A DNA stretch of 64,000 bases from an uncultured Bacteroidia bacterium (GTDB lineage Bacteria > Bacteroidota > Bacteroidia > Bacteroidales > F082). The notes beneath the pieces were generated by a model. It had not been told where the DNA came from and ran no database searches. It worked only from the letters and a program-made list of their open reading frames with translations. This document shows positions 34,044 to 40,582 of the stretch, in pieces. The position numbers and the translations under genes are program-made. The DNA lies in assembly GCA_902785755.1 (NCBI GenBank), contig CACZZO010000005.1, positions 124,001-188,000 of the forward strand, read 5' to 3'. How positions within the stretch are numbered: position 1 is the first letter of the stretch; the number at the start of each line of letters is the position of its first letter.

Positions 34044-35495
34044 TTAATTCTTGATAATCTGTTTCGTGACAACTCCCGAAGGGGTAATCACCTTTAATAT
34101 ATATGTGCCGGCCTCTTGTGCCGACAGGTCAATCACATTCTCTTTTGTCTCTTTCACCAACTGGCCAAGGATGTTGTAAACCTTCACTTCGGCAACTTCC
34201 AAACCGTCTATCGTTACTATTCCATTTGTTGGATTGGGATAAATCTTTATCGCTTCTTGCGGCACTTCTATTACTTCGGTGGGAATGGGATTGAAATCCT
34301 CGCGCCGCATCTTGATGAGTTTGCCTTGAGTTTTGTTATTGCCAACAGCATAGGATGTGACAATGATACATCCTCCATCATTTTGAGGCAAGGTGAAATA
34401 AACAGGATGATTGGTGTATTCTTCATCAAGAAACACCTTGTTACCAAGAATTTCCATATCTTTGTCTAACAAGCAGACGCTTGGAAAATAAGGACCATAC
34501 AAGTTTTCAGAGGAATAATAAGAACAATAGATGGTCGTGTCATTGATAAAGGTCGCACAATTGAATTTTCCAGACGCGACTCGGTATGGGAGTTGGGGCT
34601 CGGCATGAATGGTATCCAGTCGTGGAACACCTCCACTCAATTTCACATCAAGTAGGCCTATAGTGCGCGATTGCTCATTATAAGGACGCAATGTCCCAAA
34701 AACCAGCAGATCATCGTCCGAAAGCCAACAGCATGCACTATATGAGGTGAAAAGCAACATGTGGTCGTTTTCCATCCAAATGTTGTCAATGTAATTGAAA
34801 TCGCGATCATAACAAATGAGGGATGGAAGACCGTTTTTCCCTACCCCCATTAAAATCAAACCGTCATTCTGTGGATTCTTCAAAATCTGATGACAATAAA
34901 ATTGATCCAAGAAGTATTCGGGATCCGGCATTTCTGCCATGACATAGCAGCAACGTAGGGTGTCGGCATTTTCATCAAACCTATATAAAAATGGACAGGT
35001 TCGATAACCTCCGTATGGTGATGTGTATCTGGCACTCCCGCACATAACCACCGTACCATCTTCGTCAAGAAGAAGCCGCCCATCTGTAAGTAATAGAGCA
35101 TCTTCTGGCTTTTCGTAACGTTTATCCTCCATGATTTCCAAATTGGAATCAAGCACCAGCACTTCTACTGCTTCTTCGGAGATGAGACCTGCTACAAAGA
35201 AGTTACCGTTTGGCAGTTGCACAATATGGGACAACATCAACCCATCAAAGCCATCATATTCACGTTCGAAATGTGTTCCGTCCGATTCAACACTCATAAC
35301 AATTGGGTGGTAATCAGGATAGGCAGGACCGCATCCACCCACCAAAATGCCATTTCCTTCCGAATCAAGAATACCATGTTTAAATTGAACGAGACTGTCA
35401 CCATTGGCATAGTCAAATTCCCATTGTTGGGCTTTCATTGTGCCTCCCATCATCAACAGGAGCGCAAGCAAAGTATATAATCTAATGTTCTTCAT
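34044..35495 (-). CDS. Secreted protein with type IX secretion sorting domain (islet 2)
   Basis: A 483-residue exported protein. The signal peptide is MKNIRLYTLLALLLMMGGTM with cleavage after KAQ. The C-terminal 75 residues are a classical T9SS type A sorting domain (IKIYPNPTNGIVTI, VKVYNILGQLVKE, AGTYILKVITPSG). The body has repeated beta-propeller-like segments, each with a strand pair and a GxLI/DGRLLLDEDGTVVMCG pattern, so it may be a propeller. The target or substrate is unknown. Its signal-peptide DNA matches the leaders of the genes at 26027 and 38866. It sits in an islet between kamC and kamD. Confidence 0.75.
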   Translation of the reverse strand: MKNIRLYTLLALLLMMGGTMKAQQWEFDYANGDSLVQFKHGILDSEGNGILVGGCGPAYPDYHPIVMSVESDGTHFEREYDGFDGLMLSHIVQLPNGNFFVAGLISEEAVEVLVLDSNLEIMEDKRYEKPEDALLLTDGRLLLDEDGTVVMCGSARYTSPYGGYRTCPFLYRFDENADTLRCCYVMAEMPDPEYFLDQFYCHQILKNPQNDGLILMGVGKNGLPSLICYDRDFNYIDNIWMENDHMLLFTSYSACCWLSDDDLLVFGTLRPYNEQSRTIGLLDVKLSGGVPRLDTIHAEPQLPYRVASGKFNCATFINDTTIYCSYYSSENLYGPYFPSVCLLDKDMEILGNKVFLDEEYTNHPVYFTLPQNDGGCIIVTSYAVGNNKTQGKLIKMRREDFNPIPTEVIEVPQEAIKIYPNPTNGIVTIDGLEVAEVKVYNILGQLVKETKENVIDLSAQEAGTYILKVITPSGVVTKQIIKN

Positions 35496-35526
35496 TTTTT
35501 ATCGTTTTTAGTTTACTTCCAATTTG

Positions 35527-36333
35527 TTATTTCAGCATTCTCCTTTCTTCCACGCCCTCCAGCACCTTCATCTGCTGAATGGCGATTTTGTTGAGTTCAA
35601 TCAGTCTATCCCGCTGCGGCATACCTTTATTAATAAAGACCGCATTGAGGTTCTCCATATTCGAGAGGCAAATCAGTTGGTTGATGTTCGCATAGTCACG
35701 GATGTTGCCCTTCAAGTCGGGGTTGGCATCGCGCCATTCCTTCGCCGTCACACCAAACAAGGCCACATTCAGCACATCGGCTTCGTTGGCGTAAATCAAT
35801 GAGGCATGATAACGGTCAATCTCTTCTGGGACAAGATTCTCTTTTATGGCATCCGTGTGGATATGGTAGTTTATCTTCGCCAACTCACGCTTCACCGACC
35901 AACCGAGTTGCTTTTGTTCTTCTTCTTTTAGGCGTTGGAATTCCTTGGCAACATACAACTCAAACTCAACCGAAATCCAACTGGCAAACTTAAAGGCGAT
36001 GTCTTTATGGGCGTATGTACCGCCATTACGCCCAGTTTTTACTAAAATACCAACTGCACTAGTTGCATCAATCCATTTTGTTGGCGACATAGTGAAAGCA
36101 TTCAATCCAGCCTGCTTTCTAAACCCCTCGAATTCGAGGGGGTTAAAATTGGGATTATATAACGATTCCCAAATTCCCAGATATTCAATTGTGTTACGAT
36201 TGCGCATCCAATTGGCAATAACCGCTGGCGGGTCGTCAGTTTTATACTTTGCAATGTCAGTCAAAGAGATATAATCTTTGCTGTCAATTGAAAGTATCAT
36301 TATGCTTGTATCTTGAACCAGAATCTTTGCCAT
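35527..36333 (-). CDS. KilA-N domain protein (islet 2)
   Basis: A 268-residue protein with a KilA-N DNA-binding domain (about 15-125: YISLTDIAKYKTDDPPAVIANWM, GLNAFTMSPTKWIDATSAVGI, GGTYAHKDIAFKFASWISVEF) and a C-terminal helical region (VALFGVTAKEWRDANPDLKGNIRDYANI). The ATG at 36333 is chosen because GGAGGG sits about 8 nt upstream, an unusually good ribosome-binding site here. The longer frame would only translate palindromic repeat. The ATG lies 1 bp after the kamC stop, so translation is probably coupled. Such genes are common in Bacteroidetes mobile regions. A CGAATTCG palindrome is in the coding sequence (36120-36145). Confidence 0.8.
   Translation of the reverse strand: MAKILVQDTSIMILSIDSKDYISLTDIAKYKTDDPPAVIANWMRNRNTIEYLGIWESLYNPNFNPLEFEGFRKQAGLNAFTMSPTKWIDATSAVGILVKTGRNGGTYAHKDIAFKFASWISVEFELYVAKEFQRLKEEEQKQLGWSVKRELAKINYHIHTDAIKENLVPEEIDRYHASLIYANEADVLNVALFGVTAKEWRDANPDLKGNIRDYANINQLICLSNMENLNAVFINKGMPQRDRLIELNKIAIQQMKVLEGVEERRMLK
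36120..36145. repeat. CGAATTCG-centred coding palindrome 1 (KilA-N gene)
   Basis: A 26-bp palindrome with one mismatched pair; the perfect core is CCCCTCGAATTCGAGGGG (36124-36141). It encodes the NPLEFEGF segment of the KilA-N protein. Confidence 0.85.
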
Positions 36334-36334
36334 A

Positions 36335-37819
36335 TTATTTCCCTCCTTTCTTTTCAACGAGGTTCCTAAACCCCCTCGAATTCGAGGGGGTTTTATTCTC
36401 ACCATCCTCATTCAAAGGGGTCGAATTAGACCCCTTTGGGTCTAAACCTATCGAATTCGATAGGTTTAATTGTGGCGAATTCGCCATAATTAAAAACGCT
36501 CTCGCCGTCTCAATCCACTCCTTATCAATCCCTAAACTTTCAGCAATATTCAGCGCCTCGTGCGGCACTTCGCCGTCTTGCACCTCGACGAGTTCGTAGT
36601 TCATCGTGCCGTTCTCGAAGCCCTTCACGCGGAGGCAACGGGCATCGGTCGGCTCTATATCGTAATGCGTGGTCATGACGAGGCTCACATTGTCACCCCT
36701 CAACACCTTCACCAAGGCCGACACCAAAGCCGTTCCCTCGGTGGGATTGGTGGTGCGGGCCGGCTCGTCAATCAACGCCACTATCTTTCTGTTTTCGCGC
36801 GATGCCTTGATGACGGCATCAATGTTCTTCATCTCTGCGGCAAACGACGACAACCCCTTCTCGATGGACTGCTCGTCGCCGATGCAGAAGAAAACCTCAT
36901 CCTTGACGGCGATTTCGGCTTTTTGGGCCGGAATGCCGAACCCGTATTGGAACAGGTACTGGCACAGCGTCAAGGTCTTCAAGACCACGGTCTTGCCACC
37001 CATGTTGGCACCCGTGATCAAGGTGGGCTTCTGCCCAAAGGTGAGGCTCACCGGCTGGAAGGCGCGTTTGCGCTGCGCCAAGGCGTCCTTCACCTGCGGA
37101 TGGAACATCGCCTCGTAACGGCTGATGTCATCCGCTGAAATCGTCGGGAAGCAAAGTCCCAACTGCTTTATCTGCAAGGCTTTGGCGAGGTTCATGTCAA
37201 TCTTCGCCATCGCGATTTGGGCTTCCTCCAAAGCCTTTGCGAAAGGAACCAACTGCTTGCTCAAATCCCGTCTCACGCCTTCTTCAATCTCGGCGCACTC
37301 GGCCAAGAGTTCCTCTTGTCGGCTTGGATTCTGACGCATTTGTGCGCGCAGGTCACGCAGTTCCTGGCAATAGGAGTCATACACATAGAAAGTCGCCATC
37401 TTCAGCCCGTCAGGGTCGAGGATGGTGATGACCTCGTTCAGGTCGGGCAAGGCGATGGACTGGTCCAAGCCGTGGGCTTTCATCCGCTCCGCCACATCAA
37501 CGGCAAGAATGGCCAGATGCTTCACCTCGAAGAGTTCGATGTCGTCCAAGACGGCTTGCTGCCCGAGGTTCTTGATGGTCGTGCGGATGTCCTTCAGCCC
37601 CTGCAGGCGGAACTGGAGCGTATTAATATAAGGTGTATCGACCTCCTCCACGAAACGCACAAACTGCCGCAGCACCTCATACGAACGGGCAATCTCCTCC
37701 CCTGTCCGCATCATCGGCATGTCGAGCATCCAACGGCGCGTATAGCCCGCTTGCAGTTCGAGTTGCTCGAACACGTAGCGCAGGCCGCAGGGCGATTCTA
37801 TGTGGTCTCTCAATTGCAT
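36335..37819 (-). CDS. kamC: Lysine 5,6-aminomutase reactivase ATPase, MutS-like (KamC)
   Basis: A 494-residue MutS-related ATPase without a mismatch-recognition domain. Walker A is GANMGGKTVVLKT, Walker B is IVALIDEPARTTNP, and the switch region is LVMTTHYDIEP. In lysine-fermentation operons this family is annotated as KamC, the ATPase that with KamB restores damaged aminomutase. It overlaps the end of kamB by 10 bp. The last about 45 residues (after EWIETARAF) are low-complexity, rich in N, S, P and G, and encoded by four successive 24-26-bp palindromes (36368-36491), so the natural C-terminus seems to have been replaced or extended. Confidence 0.88.
   Translation of the reverse strand: MQLRDHIESPCGLRYVFEQLELQAGYTRRWMLDMPMMRTGEEIARSYEVLRQFVRFVEEVDTPYINTLQFRLQGLKDIRTTIKNLGQQAVLDDIELFEVKHLAILAVDVAERMKAHGLDQSIALPDLNEVITILDPDGLKMATFYVYDSYCQELRDLRAQMRQNPSRQEELLAECAEIEEGVRRDLSKQLVPFAKALEEAQIAMAKIDMNLAKALQIKQLGLCFPTISADDISRYEAMFHPQVKDALAQRKRAFQPVSLTFGQKPTLITGANMGGKTVVLKTLTLCQYLFQYGFGIPAQKAEIAVKDEVFFCIGDEQSIEKGLSSFAAEMKNIDAVIKASRENRKIVALIDEPARTTNPTEGTALVSALVKVLRGDNVSLVMTTHYDIEPTDARCLRVKGFENGTMNYELVEVQDGEVPHEALNIAESLGIDKEWIETARAFLIMANSPQLNLSNSIGLDPKGSNSTPLNEDGENKTPSNSRGFRNLVEKKGGK
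36368..36393. repeat. CGAATTCG-centred coding palindrome 2 (kamC tail)
   Basis: Perfect 26-bp palindrome with half AAACCCCCTCGAA. It lies in the kamC C-terminal codons and upstream of the KilA-N ribosome-binding site. Confidence 0.9.
36414..36437. repeat. Coding palindrome 3 (kamC tail)
   Basis: A 24-bp palindrome with one mismatch, half AAAGGGGTCGAA. The centre is TCGAATTAGA, a one-base variant of the CGAATTCG centre of its neighbours. It overlaps a smaller AGACCC/GGGTCT hairpin (36428-36443). Confidence 0.8.
36443..36468. repeat. CGAATTCG-centred coding palindrome 4 (kamC tail)
   Basis: Perfect 26-bp palindrome with half TAAACCTATCGAA. The arms are unrelated to those of the neighbouring palindromes; only the centre is shared. 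Confidence 0.9.
36468..36491. repeat. CGAATTCG-centred coding palindrome 5 (kamC tail)
   Basis: A 24-bp palindrome with one G/T mismatch, half AATTGTGGCGAA. It is where the KamC sequence turns from family-like (IETARAF) to low-complexity. Confidence 0.85.
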
Positions 37820-38856
37820 ACTGGGTTCGCAAGCGTCTCGCTTGCCTTATTATTGTCTTTCATTAAATCATACACCGGAAGTTGTATCGCTTCCGAAAGT
37901 CTATTGCATAGCGTGTCGGAGTCCAAGGTCACGCCCAAAGGCGAGGTCGGGTTCACCGTCACGGCGATGAGTTTGCTCTTTTGCAGCACGCGGATCATGC
38001 CGCCTGCTTTCAAGAACAGTCTGTACTGCTGCGGACTGACGAAGATCTTGGTGAAGTCGCGCACCACCAGTTCGCAGGTTTTCAATTTCGGGTTCTTCCT
38101 CACCTTCTCGAGGAAGCCGTCCACCAGGGCGCCGGCTACATAGAGGGTCTGGCAGCGGTCCATGCCCTCGAAGCGGAAGTCTTGCGACAGCGAGGAGACG
38201 TTGCTCAACTCGTGCAACGCGCCTTCGTCGTCGATGTACCACACGCCTTTCTCGATGGGCATCAGCAGTTTCAGGTTGGCCTCCTCCGTCAGCGGAATCT
38301 TGATTAGGTCCACCACGAAGGCGGTCTGTTGCACCAGCGTGTTCATGTTGGTCGAATACGCGGCGCCTGTGGCTAATATCATGCTCTGGCTCACGGCGGG
38401 CGAAGCGAGGCTCATGCGCGACAAGGCCCCGTCGATGATGACGAGTTCGATGCCCACGCGGTGCATGTCTTTCATCCAACGCTTCAGTCCGCTCGACGAC
38501 GAAGGCCCCGAAAGGAGTATCTTGCCCCCTGTCAAGGCTTTGGCCGTCACCACGCGACCCAGCGAAGTGTTTTCGTCGCTCACATCGATGAGTTCGGAGA
38601 CGATGCGCTTCTGGCGGTAATGCATCTCGGACGTGCCGAAATACATGCCTTGGCGCAGGTAGATCTCCGGCTTTTGCGTCCGGGTCACTTGGTCGGTGGT
38701 CTCTCCATCAATGCCAATTGAAGTCACGGCAATACGCTTCCTCTCGACGGGCAGGCGGTCGAGCACATAGTTCAGACTCACGGTCTTCCCAGTGTTCTTC
38801 TGCAGGCCTACTATCGAGAGGCTGTCGTAGTTCAATATTTCGTTGATGAAGGTCAT
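37810..38856 (-). CDS. kamB: Lysine 5,6-aminomutase reactivase subunit KamB
   Basis: A 348-residue protein with an N-terminal P-loop-like GLQKNTGKTVSLNYVLDRL and a following GIDGETTDQVT. The order kamB-kamC next to kamD-kamE is that of known lysine-fermentation operons, where KamB is the partner of the MutS-like KamC in reactivating the B12-dependent aminomutase. The assignment rests on gene context and the P-loop more than on a unique motif. It ends inside kamC (10-bp overlap) and starts 9 bp after the stop of an islet lipoprotein gene. Confidence 0.8.
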   Translation of the reverse strand: MTFINEILNYDSLSIVGLQKNTGKTVSLNYVLDRLPVERKRIAVTSIGIDGETTDQVTRTQKPEIYLRQGMYFGTSEMHYRQKRIVSELIDVSDENTSLGRVVTAKALTGGKILLSGPSSSSGLKRWMKDMHRVGIELVIIDGALSRMSLASPAVSQSMILATGAAYSTNMNTLVQQTAFVVDLIKIPLTEEANLKLLMPIEKGVWYIDDEGALHELSNVSSLSQDFRFEGMDRCQTLYVAGALVDGFLEKVRKNPKLKTCELVVRDFTKIFVSPQQYRLFLKAGGMIRVLQKSKLIAVTVNPTSPLGVTLDSDTLCNRLSEAIQLPVYDLMKDNNKASETLANPVCN

Positions 38857-38865
38857 TTATCTCTT

Positions 38866-39375
38866 TTATTTTGAGATTTTGTGTTTCAATTCCATATGCG
38901 ACGGATGTCGCTTATCATTTTTTGTGCATTCATCACAACAATTCATCATAAGAAGCACAGGGTCATATCCGGGAAGATCAATAATAAACATCAATCCATT
39001 TTTCCGTTCTACGGTGAACGAATAACTTCCGTCCATATCACAATAATACTTTTGCCTTGAGGCAAGCGTATACACATCGTCTATACAAGTATCTACAGGA
39101 AGGAAGGCGGAAAAAATGCCCTCACTCTTTTCTGCATCAATTACGGTTCCTGAAATCCGAACGCTATCATTCCCAATCAATTCCACATCTGATGTAATAT
39201 CAAAACGCCCCCTCACAACATCCGAATGGGCTGCTAACCCATATTCAGGTTTATGCGCATCTGGAGCATAGTCAGTCAACTCTTTTAGTGAAAGCCAACA
39301 TCCATTGTTCTGGGCGTTTCCACATCCTACCATCAGCAGGAGCGCAAACAAAATATAAAGTCTTGTTGTTTTCAT
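38866..39375 (-). CDS. Lipoprotein with shared leader (islet 1)
   Basis: A 169-residue exported lipoprotein. The leader MKTTRLYILFALLLMVGC ends in a lipobox-like LMVGC. The mature part has four or five further cysteines (including MMNCCDEC near the C-terminus) and beta-strand character, perhaps a carboxypeptidase-regulatory-like fold (VRISGTVIDAEKSEGIF). Function is unknown. The ATG overlaps the stop of the RhuM/PLD copy 2 gene as ATGA, so they are translationally coupled. The leader DNA matches those at 26027 and 34044. Confidence 0.7.
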   Translation of the reverse strand: MKTTRLYILFALLLMVGCGNAQNNGCWLSLKELTDYAPDAHKPEYGLAAHSDVVRGRFDITSDVELIGNDSVRISGTVIDAEKSEGIFSAFLPVDTCIDDVYTLASRQKYYCDMDGSYSFTVERKNGLMFIIDLPGYDPVLLMMNCCDECTKNDKRHPSHMELKHKISK

Positions 39376-40220
39376 GATACTTCAGTTTTTGAAATGACAT
39401 TTAGAATAACCTCGGGCGAAATCTCGAGTTTTGAGAAAGCGAAGAGTTTCTTTCCCAAATCCTTCAATGAGGCACCGATGTGATACACCGTGTCGTCGAT
39501 AATCAGGAAACGGTCGTGGATGTCGGTTCTTTCTTCCACATCGATTTGAGGATACTGGCTATTGTGGCGGTTCAAGTCCAATTGGAACTGGTTGGAGATG
39601 CTTTTAGTGACAATTTTTGCCGATACATTGTTTTCGCGTTTTGAGAGTGTCGTCAAGACAGACTCATCAACATAGTTGTCAATCAGAACGATACTGCTTT
39701 TCGCCGACTTTATCAGATTGGAGGCAAAGACATGGGCATCAAAGATTTGGCCGTCATAGAAAACACCTTCAACGGGTGGCAATGAAGTACGGACAAAGAG
39801 GTCTATCTTCTCTTCGGTCTTGCTTACCCGCTGCTCAAGCCGTTCAATGCGCTGATTGACTGCATATCCCCGCAAAAGATAATCTTTCAGCACTTTGTTG
39901 GCCCATTGGCGAAACTCAATACCTCTTTGTGATTTCACACGGTAGCCCACGGAAAGTACCATATCTAAACTGTAGTATTCCACATTTCGCGTAACCACTC
40001 TCTCTCCTTCCTTTTGAACTGTCGCAAATTTTGCGACAGTTGGAAAACCTTGTAATTCTTCTGCGAGCGCGTTGTTGATGTGTTTTCCAATAGTTTTGAC
40101 ATCGCGATTGAAGAGCAGAGCCATCTGTTGCCGATTCAGCCAAACGGTTTCGGCTTCGATGCGCACCTCCAACTCAATGGTGTTGTCAGGTTGATAAAGT
40201 ATGATTTCGCCTTTCTCCAT
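39372..40220 (-). CDS. RhuM-like protein with PLD-like C-terminal domain, copy 2 (islet 1)
   Basis: A 282-residue paralogue of the gene at 26632-27471. N-terminal helix-turn-helix VWLNRQQMALLFNRDVKTI, then YYSLDMVLSVGYRVKS and FRQWANKVLKDYLLRGYAVN, then the PLD-like HDRFLIIDDTVYHIGASLKD. The C-terminal half is close to identical to copy 1 in protein and DNA. The segment just after the helix-turn-helix differs (TVAKFATVQ in place of TCAKIAQVQ) and is encoded by a perfect 25-bp palindrome (40017-40041). The C-terminus is a little longer than copy 1. Its stop overlaps the start of the secreted-protein gene. Function unknown. Confidence 0.75.
   Translation of the reverse strand: MEKGEIILYQPDNTIELEVRIEAETVWLNRQQMALLFNRDVKTIGKHINNALAEELQGFPTVAKFATVQKEGERVVTRNVEYYSLDMVLSVGYRVKSQRGIEFRQWANKVLKDYLLRGYAVNQRIERLEQRVSKTEEKIDLFVRTSLPPVEGVFYDGQIFDAHVFASNLIKSAKSSIVLIDNYVDESVLTTLSKRENNVSAKIVTKSISNQFQLDLNRHNSQYPQIDVEERTDIHDRFLIIDDTVYHIGASLKDLGKKLFAFSKLEISPEVILNVISKTEVS
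40017..40041. repeat. 25-bp coding palindrome in RhuM/PLD copy 2
   Basis: Perfect 11-bp arms (left AACTGTCGCAA) around centre ATT. It is at the same codon position as the palindrome in copy 1 but with different inner arm bases on both sides, so pairing is kept. Confidence 0.85.
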
Positions 40221-40340
40221 TCCTAATTAATTATCGTATTGTTCTTCACTTTGACTATCATTTTCACTGCCAAAAGAACTTCGACTACCATTTGAATAAG
40301 TCCAACGATGTCGGACTTTTTTAAATATACCATCCTTTTG

Positions 40341-40365
40341 AACTTGTGCAATTTTTGTACAAGTT
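40341..40365. repeat. 25-bp palindrome in the remnant, unit a
   Basis: Left arm AACTTGTGCAA, centre TTT, one mismatch between arms. Encodes the TCTKIAQVQ part. Confidence 0.75.
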
Positions 40366-40370
40366 GAAGC

Positions 40371-40395
40371 AGTTGGTAAGGATTCCTTACATACT
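40371..40395. repeat. 25-bp palindrome in the remnant, unit b
   Basis: Left arm AGTTGGTAAGG, centre ATT, two mismatches; the inner GTAAGGATTCCTTAC is a perfect palindrome. Encodes the CKESLPT part. Confidence 0.7.
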
Positions 40396-40415
40396 AGCAT
40401 TTTTCCTTCTTTGTG

Positions 40416-40440
40416 AACTACAGAGATTTTCTCGGCAGTT
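40416..40440. repeat. 25-bp palindrome in the remnant, unit c
   Basis: Left arm AACTACAGAGA, centre TTT, two mismatches. Encodes the TAEKISVV part. Confidence 0.65.
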
Positions 40441-40461
40441 ATAAAGAAATTCTTTACAACT
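40437..40461. repeat. 25-bp palindrome in the remnant, unit d
   Basis: Left arm AGTTATAAAGA, centre AAT, one mismatch. It shares its first four bases with the end of unit c. Encodes the SVVKNFFITA part. Confidence 0.7.
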
Positions 40462-40523
40462 GAATCAGATGCTAATTTATTCTTTTTTAGTATGTTGACT
40501 CTACAATAACCCATATTCTGCTT

Positions 40524-40577
40524 CAAGGTGGCAATCCGTAGAGACGCGATTACTCGCGTCCCTACAGTTGCACCTTA
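40524..40577. repeat. Hairpin repeat downstream of kamA
   Basis: GTAGAGACGCGA (40538-40549) pairs with TCGCGTCCCTAC (40554-40565) with one G-C to G-T type change. Outer arms AAGGTG-GCAA and TTGC-ACCTT extend the stem. It resembles the common GTAGAGACGCG intergenic repeat of bacteria. It lies between the kamA stop and the remnant and may modulate readthrough into the islet. Confidence 0.65.
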
Positions 40578-40582
40578 ATTAA

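Larger units (their letters stand above)
40227..40526 (-). pseudogene. Remnant of RhuM-like and AlbA_2-like genes with four palindromes
   Basis: A 99-codon open frame that is not an intact protein. Its tail (SENDSQSEEQYDN) matches the tail of the AlbA_2-type protein (SENDCQSEGQHSN, 27477-29456), so the pair AlbA_2 + RhuM/PLD was probably duplicated here and the AlbA_2 gene then lost. The middle is a string of segments resembling the variable part of RhuM proteins: SVVKNFFITAE, TAEKISVV, VCKESLPT, STCTKIAQVQ, each encoded by a 25-bp palindrome. It could be transcribed within the operon, but a function as a protein is doubtful. Confidence 0.6.

Noticed and set aside
36368..36491. Transcription terminators
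   Set aside because: The palindromes have no U-runs, are within coding sequence, and the downstream gene is translationally coupled, so termination there is unlikely.
40227..40526. Intact small protein gene
   Set aside because: The frame is a mix of palindromic units and a tail matching another protein in the window, better explained as a remnant.
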